A stretch of DNA of 7,442 bases from Cellvibrionales bacterium UBA1963 (GTDB taxonomy: Bacteria; Pseudomonadota; Gammaproteobacteria; Pseudomonadales; UBA7434): contig DDED01000136.1 in assembly GCA_002336035.1 (NCBI GenBank), positions 1 to 7,442 of the forward strand, given 5' to 3'. Positions 1 to 5,759 of the stretch are shown in pieces (position 1 is the first letter of the stretch; each line of letters starts with the position of its first letter). A model generated the notes under the pieces. That model did no database searches, was not told the DNA's origin, and saw only the letters and a program-made list of their open reading frames with translations. The translations under genes and the position numbers were made by a program.

Positions 1-1
1 T

Positions 2-1582
2 GCGGTCATTTCTTTTTTGCTTCAGCAGCGAAATAAAGAGGCTGCTATGGCAGAGTCGCGGAGCTTAATTAAAGACGATCCCGACCAAAGTGATTTTTAC
101 CTCGCTTTATCTGAGTTGCATTTATTTACGGGCGATGTTGAGCTTGGTCGAGAAGTCCTTAACGATCTAATTGATAGAGATCCGCGAAGCGTGGGTGCGA
201 TTAATGCACGAAATATCTTGGTCGACACTTATCTTAAAGAAGAAAATAAAGCATCAGCGATGATACTCCTTGATGAAATATTAGGCATAGAGCCAGAAAA
301 TATTTCAGCATTATTAAAACGTGCGCAAATAGTATTATTAGACGGCAAGGCTAAAGAAGGTATAGCCGATCTGCGGGTCGTTTTAAAAAATGAACCCGAT
401 TCATTGATAGCCTTAAAGTTATTATCCGGCGCTCAGGAGCTCGAGGGCAGAAGTGACTTGGCACTCGATAATATGAAAAAAGTTATTGCCTTAGAAGAGC
501 CTGAGTTAAAGACCTTAGCCAATGCTGCTCGAGTAGCGCTATCACTTGAGGAGTATAAGGAGGCTGAGACCTTTATCCGCCAAGCCCTAGAGTTAGATGA
601 AGATAACGCTAATTTAGTGGCTAATTTAATTAAATTGCTGGTTTTAAAAGAAGATTATGACTCGGCTAAAGAATTTTCTGACCAATTAATTGCTTCTGAA
701 TCATCAAAAGCGTTGGGTTATTTTTTCAAGGCAAGTTTAGAGATACGGCTTGAAGATTTCACGGCAGCGATTGGTAATCTCCAGCAGTCATTGGCCATCG
801 AGCCAAAGGGCGTTGAATCGTTGACAGCTTTATCGAGCCTGATTCGTCAAGAAGAAGGCCTTGATGCGTCGCTGAGCTTTATTGGTAAGCACTGTAAGCA
901 ATACCCAGCGCAGTCGCATTGCCATTATATTTTAGGCAATTTGCAGGCTGAGAATCAGCAATTGGACGATGCCATTATGTCGATAGAGCAAGCAATTACT
1001 TTGAATAAAAAGTTACTACCGGCCTACCGTCAGCTGGCTAAAATCCATGGCTATATGGGAAATAAAGAGGCGGTGGCTTCGGTATTGCGTCGTGGATACA
1101 CAAACACTCAACAGACTTCATTAGCGTTTGATCTCGCCGCTTTTTATTATCAGATTAAAAATTATCAAGACTCGAGAGATGTCTATCTCGAATTGATTGC
1201 AGAAAATGGTGCGATATCAGCGAAGAATAATCTTGCCATGATTTATGCTCAACAGTTGTCATCGCCTGAGAATTTGAAAAAAGCCCTGGCTTTAACGGCC
1301 GATCTGCAGGATTCTGAGAATCCAGCATTTTTAGACACCGTTGGTTGGGTATTTTATTTAACGGGTGATTACGAGCGAGCACTGACCTACGTTCAAGCGG
1401 CGGTTGATCAAGTGGGCAGCGCTGGCGAACTGCAATACCATTTGGGCATGATATTTTTAAAACTTGACGATATTGAAAATGCTAAAATACACTTAACGCT
1501 GGCGGTTGAAAATAAAGAGTCTCGGTATGAGGGCTTTGATACAGCTACAGCATTATTGGCCGAACTGTCAGGTGAGGATTGA
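2..1582 (+). CDS. TPR-repeat protein, 5'-truncated by the window edge
   Basis: The reading frame is open from the first full codon at position 2 to a TGA at 1580-1582, giving 526 visible residues. There is no stop and no convincing start upstream, so the true start lies outside the window; the TTG at 17 has no ribosome binding site and falls inside a repeat helix. The protein is almost entirely degenerate tetratricopeptide repeats of about 34 residues, roughly 12-13 of them. Clear units lie near visible residues 29-62, 101-133, 305-337, 441-471 and 475-508, with typical A/G/Y/A/P spacing such as [17 protein letters not shown] arrays form alpha-solenoid scaffolds for protein contacts. No membrane segment or catalytic motif is visible; a signal peptide could be in the missing part. 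The C-terminal pattern (NNLAMIYAQ, then [15 protein letters not shown]) resembles large TPR proteins of exopolysaccharide/exosortase (PrsT-like) loci, and the adjacent epimerase fits that. The TPR call is secure; the PrsT-like role is a guess. Confidence 0.88.
   Translation, partial: AVISFLLQQRNKEAAMAESRSLIKDDPDQSDFYLALSELHLFTGDVELGREVLNDLIDRDPRSVGAINARNILVDTYLKEENKASAMILLDEILGIEPENISALLKRAQIVLLDGKAKEGIADLRVVLKNEPDSLIALKLLSGAQELEGRSDLALDNMKKVIALEEPELKTLANAARVALSLEEYKEAETFIRQALELDEDNANLVANLIKLLVLKEDYDSAKEFSDQLIASESSKALGYFFKASLEIRLEDFTAAIGNLQQSLAIEPKGVESLTALSSLIRQEEGLDASLSFIGKHCKQYPAQSHCHYILGNLQAENQQLDDAIMSIEQAITLNKKLLPAYRQLAKIHGYMGNKEAVASVLRRGYTNTQQTSLAFDLAAFYYQIKNYQDSRDVYLELIAENGAISAKNNLAMIYAQQLSSPENLKKALALTADLQDSENPAFLDTVGWVFYLTGDYERALTYVQAAVDQVGSAGELQYHLGMIFLKLDDIENAKIHLTLAVENKESRYEGFDTATALLAELSGED
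1571..1578 (+). promoter_or_regulatory. Ribosome binding site of wecB
   Basis: GGTGAGGA lies at the very end of the TPR gene, with its GAGG core 9 bases before the ATG at 1587. It decides the wecB start: the frame is open back to a TTG at 1506, but those 27 extra codons overlap the TPR gene and encode nothing epimerase-like. Starting at 1587 puts the family's N-terminal FGTRPEAIK motif at residue 8, as usual. Confidence 0.7.
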
Positions 1583-1586
1583 CCAA

Positions 1587-2729
1587 ATGTTCAAAGTGTT
1601 GTCGGTCTTTGGTACGCGTCCAGAAGCGATCAAAATGGCGCCAGTTGTGCTGGCCCTTGAGGCGAGTCAACAACTTGAATCCAAGGTATGTGTGACGGCC
1701 CAGCATCGGCAAATGTTGGATCAAGTGCTGAATTTATTTAGTATCACGCCAGATTACGATTTGAATGTCATGCAGCCTAACCAAGATCTTTATGATGTTA
1801 CCTCGCGCATTTTGTTAGGTTTGCGAAATGTATTAAAAGACTATCAGCCTGATGTAGTGTTAGTGCATGGCGATACCACGACATGCTTTGCGGTTAGTTT
1901 GGCTGCTTTTTATCAACAGATTCCGGTTGGCCATGTTGAGGCCGGTTTGCGGACTGGCGATATGTCGGCACCATTTCCGGAAGAAGCCAATAGAAGTTTA
2001 GTGGGTCGACTGGCGCAGTTTCATTTTGCTCCGACTGAGTTATCGCGTCAAAATCTATTGCATGAAGCTATCGCCGATCAGCAGATTACCGTCACTGGTA
2101 ACACCGTGATTGATGCCTTGCTTTGGGTCAAGCATCGCTTAGCCTCTTACGAAGATTCGGTTTGGCAGTCGGCGATAGGCGAGTCGCTTTTTGAGCGCTT
2201 ACACAATAAAGAGACTCCCTTGGTGTTAATTACGGGTCATCGAAGAGAGAATTTTGGCCAAGGATTTGTTGATTTATGTTCAGCGATAAAGCACCTTGCA
2301 GAGGCGCATAATGACTGGGAATTTGTTTACCCTGTGCATTTAAATCCGAATGTGCAGCAGCCTGTGTACGACATTTTAGCGGGGTTGAGCAATGTTAGCT
2401 TAATTGATCCCCAGGATTATTTACCCTTCACATGGTTAATGAACCGAAGCGCTCTAATTTTGACCGATTCGGGCGGCATTCAAGAGGAGGCGCCGTCGCT
2501 GGGTAAGCCTGTGCTTGTTATGCGTGATGTGACTGAACGCCCAGAAGCTGTTGAAGCCGGTACTGTGCGTTTAGTGGGCACCGACAGGGCTGAAATCATT
2601 CGGCACGTTGAAGACGTTATGCTCGACTCGGCCACTTATCAAAGCATGTCTAAGGCTCATAACCCCTACGGTGACGGCAATGCAGCCGCACGTATCGTGT
2701 CATTTATCGAATCACAGGTAAACGGTTAA
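1587..2729 (+). CDS. wecB: UDP-N-acetylglucosamine 2-epimerase (non-hydrolysing)
   Basis: Cytoplasmic enzyme that interconverts UDP-GlcNAc and UDP-ManNAc (EC 5.1.3.14), supplying ManNAc-type sugars for surface polysaccharides. The product is 380 residues, the usual family length, with a GT-B fold of two Rossmann-like domains. Visible signatures are [15 protein letters not shown] (6-20), VHGDTTT (93-99), [11 protein letters not shown] (115-125), PFPEEANR (129-136), TGNTVIDAL (170-178), ITGHRREN (215-222) and [18 protein letters not shown] (293-310). The acidic and histidine residues known to matter in E. coli WecB are present as D96, E118, E132 and H218, so the enzyme should be active. It starts 4 bases after the TPR gene stop and is probably co-transcribed and coupled with it. 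The sequence does not show whether the product feeds enterobacterial common antigen, O-antigen, capsule or exopolysaccharide; the TPR neighbour leans toward exported polysaccharide. The symbol wecB rests on family membership and does not imply an ECA role. Confidence 0.95.
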   Translation: MFKVLSVFGTRPEAIKMAPVVLALEASQQLESKVCVTAQHRQMLDQVLNLFSITPDYDLNVMQPNQDLYDVTSRILLGLRNVLKDYQPDVVLVHGDTTTCFAVSLAAFYQQIPVGHVEAGLRTGDMSAPFPEEANRSLVGRLAQFHFAPTELSRQNLLHEAIADQQITVTGNTVIDALLWVKHRLASYEDSVWQSAIGESLFERLHNKETPLVLITGHRRENFGQGFVDLCSAIKHLAEAHNDWEFVYPVHLNPNVQQPVYDILAGLSNVSLIDPQDYLPFTWLMNRSALILTDSGGIQEEAPSLGKPVLVMRDVTERPEAVEAGTVRLVGTDRAEIIRHVEDVMLDSATYQSMSKAHNPYGDGNAAARIVSFIESQVNG

Positions 2730-2828
2730 TTGGCAGACGGTGAGGGTGCCTTGCCTCGTTCATTTGACTATTTTTGTTATTTTCTTCTCTGCATGCATGG
2801 TTAAAGCCTTATTTATCTTGCTTGGCTA

Positions 2829-2857
2829 GTTACCCGGTCGCACTGCTGTGAGATAAT
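2829..2857 (+). promoter_or_regulatory. Candidate promoter for proA (extended -10)
   Basis: The 151-base gap between wecB and proA holds TGAGATAAT, with GATAAT at 2852-2857 as a 5/6 match to TATAAT and a TG one base upstream forming an extended -10. The best -35 at proper spacing is weak (GTTACC 2829-2834 or TTACCC 2830-2835, about 3/6), which an extended -10 can offset. Transcription would start near 2864, giving a leader of about 17 bases that contains the GGGGG at 2873-2877. This would separate the housekeeping cluster from the TPR-wecB unit. It is a pattern match only. Nothing else convincing is seen in the gap. Confidence 0.4.
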
Positions 2858-2880
2858 GCTCCTCTAATTAACGGGGGTTC

Positions 2881-4158
2881 ATGGTGGATATCAACCAATA
2901 CATGCAGGGCTTAGGTCAGCAGGCACGACAAGCAAGTCGCGTTATATCTGCGGCTGGTTCTGGGAATAAAAATGCCGCATTATTAGCCATTGCACAACGG
3001 ATTCAGGCGGCCCGAGAAACTCTCATGGCCGCCAACGCTGAAGACATGGCGGCAGCCCATGCAAGTGGCTTAGAGCCGGCTTTACTTGACCGTTTGGAGT
3101 TGACCCCCGCAAGAATTGATAGCATGCTCGAAGGTATTGAGCAGGTGGCGGCCTTGGCTGATCCGGTCGGCGCATTGACCGATTTGACCGCTAGACCGTC
3201 CGGTATTCAAGTAGGAAAAATGCGCGTGCCCCTGGGGGTGATCGGCATTATTTATGAATCTCGGCCAAATGTGACAGTTGAAGCGGCTAGTTTATGCCTT
3301 AAGTCAGGTAACGCCGCGATTTTGCGAGGCGGTTCAGAGGCGCTGCGCTCCAATCGAGCCATCGCACGGTGTATCTGCGAGGGGCTGGTTGATGCGAAGT
3401 TACCCGCAACCGCCGTTCAAGTGGTTGAAACCAGTGATCGAGCCGCGGTTGGCGAATTGATCACCATGCCAGACTATGTTGATGTGATTGTGCCCCGGGG
3501 CGGCAAAGGGCTAATCGAACGCATCAGTCAAGACGCCCGCGTGCCCGTGATTAAACATCTCGACGGCAACTGCCATGTCTATGTCGATACCGATGCCGAT
3601 CTTGACATGGCTTTGAGTATCGCAGTTAATGCTAAAACCCAGCGTTATGGAACCTGCAATACAGCCGAGTCATTGCTTGTGGCGAGCGCGGTTGCCGCTA
3701 ACTTTTTGCCGCGTTTGGCCGCTGCCTTGCATGCCCATCAAGTTGAGCTCCGGGTTTGCGAACAGAGTAAATTGTTGATTACTCAAGCCGATAATACTGT
3801 GCCCTTAGTTGACGCGACTGACAGTGACTGGTACGAAGAATATTTGGCGCCTATTCTGGCGATTAAAGTTGTCGATGGTCTTGACCAGGCGATAGAACAC
3901 ATTAATCATTACAGTTCACAGCACAGTGAAACAATTGTGACGGACCATTATCAGCGCGCGATGGATTTTATTCGTCAGGTTGATTCAAGCTCAGTTATGG
4001 TTAATGCTTCGACACGGTTTGCCGATGGCTTTGAGTACGGTTTAGGTGCGGAAATCGGTATATCTACGGATAAGATCCATGCCCGTGGCCCCGTAGGGCT
4101 CGAAGGCTTAACGTCACAAAAGTTTGTGGTACTAGGCAGCGGGCAGATTCGGACCTAA
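2881..4158 (+). CDS. proA: Gamma-glutamyl phosphate reductase (ProA)
   Basis: NADPH-dependent cytoplasmic enzyme of proline synthesis. It reduces gamma-glutamyl phosphate, made by ProB, to glutamate-5-semialdehyde (EC 1.2.1.41). The product is 425 residues against about 417 in E. coli, and belongs to the aldehyde dehydrogenase superfamily. Signatures include [16 protein letters not shown] (117-132), [13 protein letters not shown] (142-154), [13 protein letters not shown] (200-212), [11 protein letters not shown] (226-236), the catalytic cysteine region [10 protein letters not shown] with Cys259, and the C-terminal [20 protein letters not shown] and [12 protein letters not shown]. The ATG at 2881 is chosen because the N-terminus ([17 protein letters not shown]) follows the pattern of Pseudomonas ProA. 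The GGGGG at 2873-2877 is only 3 bases from it, so the GTG at 2884 is a possible alternative. proB is not in the window; in many bacteria proB and proA are separated like this. nadD begins two bases after its stop. Confidence 0.97.
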   Translation: MVDINQYMQGLGQQARQASRVISAAGSGNKNAALLAIAQRIQAARETLMAANAEDMAAAHASGLEPALLDRLELTPARIDSMLEGIEQVAALADPVGALTDLTARPSGIQVGKMRVPLGVIGIIYESRPNVTVEAASLCLKSGNAAILRGGSEALRSNRAIARCICEGLVDAKLPATAVQVVETSDRAAVGELITMPDYVDVIVPRGGKGLIERISQDARVPVIKHLDGNCHVYVDTDADLDMALSIAVNAKTQRYGTCNTAESLLVASAVAANFLPRLAAALHAHQVELRVCEQSKLLITQADNTVPLVDATDSDWYEEYLAPILAIKVVDGLDQAIEHINHYSSQHSETIVTDHYQRAMDFIRQVDSSSVMVNASTRFADGFEYGLGAEIGISTDKIHARGPVGLEGLTSQKFVVLGSGQIRT

Positions 4159-4160
4159 CG

Positions 4161-4835
4161 TTGCAAACTCACCGGTATAAGCCGTCAGCAAGCACTAAAC
4201 GAATTGGTATCTTCGGCGGTACTTTCGACCCTGTTCATCTTGGTCATGTTGGTTCTGCCGAAGCCTTGTTAGAACAACAGGGTTTGGATGAGCTCTATTT
4301 TATGCCATGCCAGCGGCACCCGCATGATAAGAGACCAATGGCAAATTCTGAGCAACGGTTAGCCATGCTCACCCTTGCATTGCAAAAGCAGTCGTCATTA
4401 AAGGTTGATGATAGAGAGTTATCTCGCTTAGGAAAATCATTTACGGTCGATAGCCTCACTGAAATTCGCCAAGAAATTGGTGAGCAAACCACGCTAATAT
4501 TTTTATTAGGCAGTGATGCTTTTGCTCAATTACACCGATGGGACCGTTGGCAAACTATCTTTTCGTTGGCCAATGTCGCGGTGATTGAACGAGCGAATAC
4601 ACTGTCGATTGAAGCGATTAAAATTGCTGAGTTAAGGCAAAGAGTTAATCAAGCCGTTGATTTTATTGATGCCCCTTACGGGCAAATTACCATCGCTTCT
4701 CTTTCACCATACCCGGTGTCGTCAACTTTATTGCGCGAGCAATTGTCGCAATCGTTATCACCATCGACGTTGCTAACAGAGTTTATGTCACCGCAGGTGT
4801 TGGATTATATTCATCAACAAAAATTATATCGTTAG
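4161..4835 (+). CDS. nadD: Nicotinate-nucleotide adenylyltransferase (NadD)
   Basis: Transfers AMP from ATP to nicotinate mononucleotide, forming deamido-NAD (EC 2.7.7.18), an essential step of NAD synthesis in the cytoplasm. The product is 224 residues, against 213 in E. coli. Nucleotidyltransferase signatures are GIFGGTFDPVHLGH (16-29), with the HxGH-type ATP-binding motif at its end, PCQRHPHDK (49-57), FLLGSDAFAQLHRW (114-127), and the C-terminal SPYPVSSTLLR (182-192), equivalent to the usual ISSTxIR. The start is TTG at 4161: the frame has no ATG or GTG between it and the FGGTFDP motif, and none nearby upstream. The ribosome binding site is poor, and the TTG lies only two bases after the proA TAA, so translation probably depends on ribosomes finishing proA. 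The N-terminus is about ten residues longer than in E. coli. The stop codon sits in the loop of a perfect inverted repeat. Confidence 0.96.
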   Translation: MQTHRYKPSASTKRIGIFGGTFDPVHLGHVGSAEALLEQQGLDELYFMPCQRHPHDKRPMANSEQRLAMLTLALQKQSSLKVDDRELSRLGKSFTVDSLTEIRQEIGEQTTLIFLLGSDAFAQLHRWDRWQTIFSLANVAVIERANTLSIEAIKIAELRQRVNQAVDFIDAPYGQITIASLSPYPVSSTLLREQLSQSLSPSTLLTEFMSPQVLDYIHQQKLYR

Positions 4836-4843
4836 CGATATAA
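4824..4843. repeat. Perfect 8-bp inverted repeat over the nadD stop codon
   Basis: TTATATCG (4824-4831) and CGATATAA (4836-4843) are exact reverse complements separated by TTAG. The hairpin loop therefore contains the TAG stop of nadD (4833-4835). The stem is AT-rich with only two G-C pairs and no T-tract follows, so it is not a normal rho-independent terminator. It could be a small operator-like palindrome, an RNA processing or stability element between nadD and rsfS, or chance in AT-rich DNA. Confidence 0.6.
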
Positions 4844-4867
4844 CATTCAGGAGTTAATAAAGGTACT

Positions 4868-5197
4868 GTGAGTAATAAAAAATTAAAAAATACGATTGTT
4901 ACTGCTTTAGAAGATCTAAAAGCCAATGATATTACGGTCTTGTCAGTTGCCGAATCTTCGACGGTGACTGATTGGATGGTTATTGCTAGCGGCACGTCTA
5001 ATCGGCATGTTAAAGCCTTGGCTAATAATGTCGAAGTTGAGGCAAAAAAGAATGGCTTTAAGTCTATCGGTTCAGAGGGAAATGATACCGCTGAATGGGT
5101 GTTAGTTGATTTTGGCGATGTTATCGTGCATGTCATGCTGCCGAGCACACGTGACTTTTATGATTTAGAGAGCTTGTGGACATTAAAGCCATTATAG
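4868..5197 (+). CDS. rsfS: Ribosome silencing factor RsfS
   Basis: RsfS (YbeB/Iojap family) binds ribosomal protein uL14 on the 50S subunit and blocks joining with 30S, lowering translation in starvation or stationary phase. The product is 109 residues, close to the 105 of E. coli. Family marks are the central VIASGTSNRHVKALANNV (38-55) and the C-terminal WVLVDFGDVIVHVM (77-90), then RDFYDLESLW (95-104). The start is GTG at 4868; an in-frame TAA at 4841-4843 rules out starts further upstream. Two purine-rich stretches precede it: AGGAG at 4849-4853, which is rather far (14 bases), and AAGG at 4860-4863, which is close (4 bases), so initiation may be modest. It sits between nadD and rlmH, the conserved arrangement in gammaproteobacteria, and is probably co-transcribed with both. 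Confidence 0.95.
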   Translation: MSNKKLKNTIVTALEDLKANDITVLSVAESSTVTDWMVIASGTSNRHVKALANNVEVEAKKNGFKSIGSEGNDTAEWVLVDFGDVIVHVMLPSTRDFYDLESLWTLKPL

Positions 5198-5218
5198 CCG
5201 CATAAAGCAGGTGTCATC

Positions 5219-5728
5219 ATGCAGATAACTATTCTTGCTATCGGTAATAAAATGCCTGCCTGGGTCGATGCCAACTGTGATGAATATATACGGCGGATGC
5301 CAAAAGATTTGTCGCTGAAATTAATTGAGCTGCCAGCACAAAAACGCAGTAAAAATCAATCCATCGATGCAATTCGTCGCAAAGAGACTGAGCAATTATT
5401 GGCGGCCGTGCCCGATAAGAATTACGTTGTGGTGTTGGATGAGCGGGGTGAATCGGTTAGCACCGCGTTGTTGGCAAAAAAACTAAACGGTTGGCAATTA
5501 AATAGTCGAGATGTTTGTCTATTAATTGGTGGGCCTGATGGAATTGATTTTTCTGTTTTTGCTGACTCAAAAGTAACGGGCAGTAAATCAGTCAGGTCAC
5601 AAAGTCCTGAATGGCGTTGGTCGCTATCGCCGTTAACTTTCCCTCACCCTTTGGTTCGCGTTATTGTTACTGAGCAACTGTACAGAGCATGGAGCGTGAG
5701 TGAAGGACATCCTTACCATAGGGAGTGA
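5219..5728 (+). CDS. rlmH: 23S rRNA (pseudouridine1915-N3)-methyltransferase RlmH
   Basis: SPOUT-class, SAM-dependent methyltransferase that methylates N3 of pseudouridine 1915 in helix 69 of 23S rRNA, acting on assembled 70S ribosomes (EC 2.1.1.177). Visible family features are the N-terminal ITILAIGNKMPAWV (3-16), EYIRRMPKD (22-30), VVVLDERG (70-77), the cofactor-site LLIGGPDG (101-108), WSLSPLTFPHPLVRV (134-148), and the C-terminal LYRAWSV...HPYHRE that closes the trefoil-knot active site. AGGTG at 5209-5213 is a fair ribosome binding site for the ATG at 5219. The product is 169 residues against 155 in E. coli. The excess falls in one place, between GGPDG and WSLS (about residues 118-131, rich in S, K, R and Q), and all flanking motifs are intact and in frame. 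The stop overlaps the -35 of a candidate mrdA promoter. Confidence 0.96.
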   Translation: MQITILAIGNKMPAWVDANCDEYIRRMPKDLSLKLIELPAQKRSKNQSIDAIRRKETEQLLAAVPDKNYVVVLDERGESVSTALLAKKLNGWQLNSRDVCLLIGGPDGIDFSVFADSKVTGSKSVRSQSPEWRWSLSPLTFPHPLVRVIVTEQLYRAWSVSEGHPYHRE

Positions 5729-5752
5729 CAGATTCACTTGATTGGGTACAAT
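5725..5752 (+). promoter_or_regulatory. Candidate sigma70 promoter for mrdA
   Basis: GTGACA (5725-5730, 5/6 match to TTGACA) and TACAAT (5747-5752, 5/6 match to TATAAT) are separated by 16 bases. The -35 overlaps the rlmH TGA stop at 5726-5728. Transcription would start 7-8 bases after the -10, at about 5759-5760, which is the mrdA ATG itself. A transcript from here would be leaderless or nearly so. It would supplement read-through from the upstream cluster. Pattern match only. Confidence 0.5.
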
Positions 5753-5759
5753 AGTTATT

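Noticed and set aside
30..1073. Repeated AAATAAAGAGGC word near positions 34 and 1062, with similar words elsewhere
   Set aside because: Both copies encode the NKEA-type turn in TPR units. They reflect the protein repeat and common codons, not a DNA repeat element.
1506..1586. N-terminal extension of wecB from a TTG at 1506
   Set aside because: The 27 extra codons overlap the TPR gene, no ribosome binding site precedes the TTG, and the ATG at 1587 has both a good site and the normal family N-terminus.
2739..2790. Possible rho-independent terminator after wecB (GAGG...CCTC followed by T-rich DNA)
   Set aside because: The stem is only four Watson-Crick pairs plus wobbles, and the T-rich stretch begins well downstream and is interrupted. 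This is too weak to annotate as a terminator.
2790..2797. TGCATGCA palindrome in the wecB-proA gap
   Set aside because: It is a single short 8-base palindrome with no second copy or partner site, and is expected by chance.
4783..5148. Minus-strand open frame of 121 codons opposite rsfS
   Set aside because: It lies wholly antisense to the end of nadD and most of rsfS, resembles no family I know, and has no sign of its own ribosome binding site. It is a shadow of the real genes.
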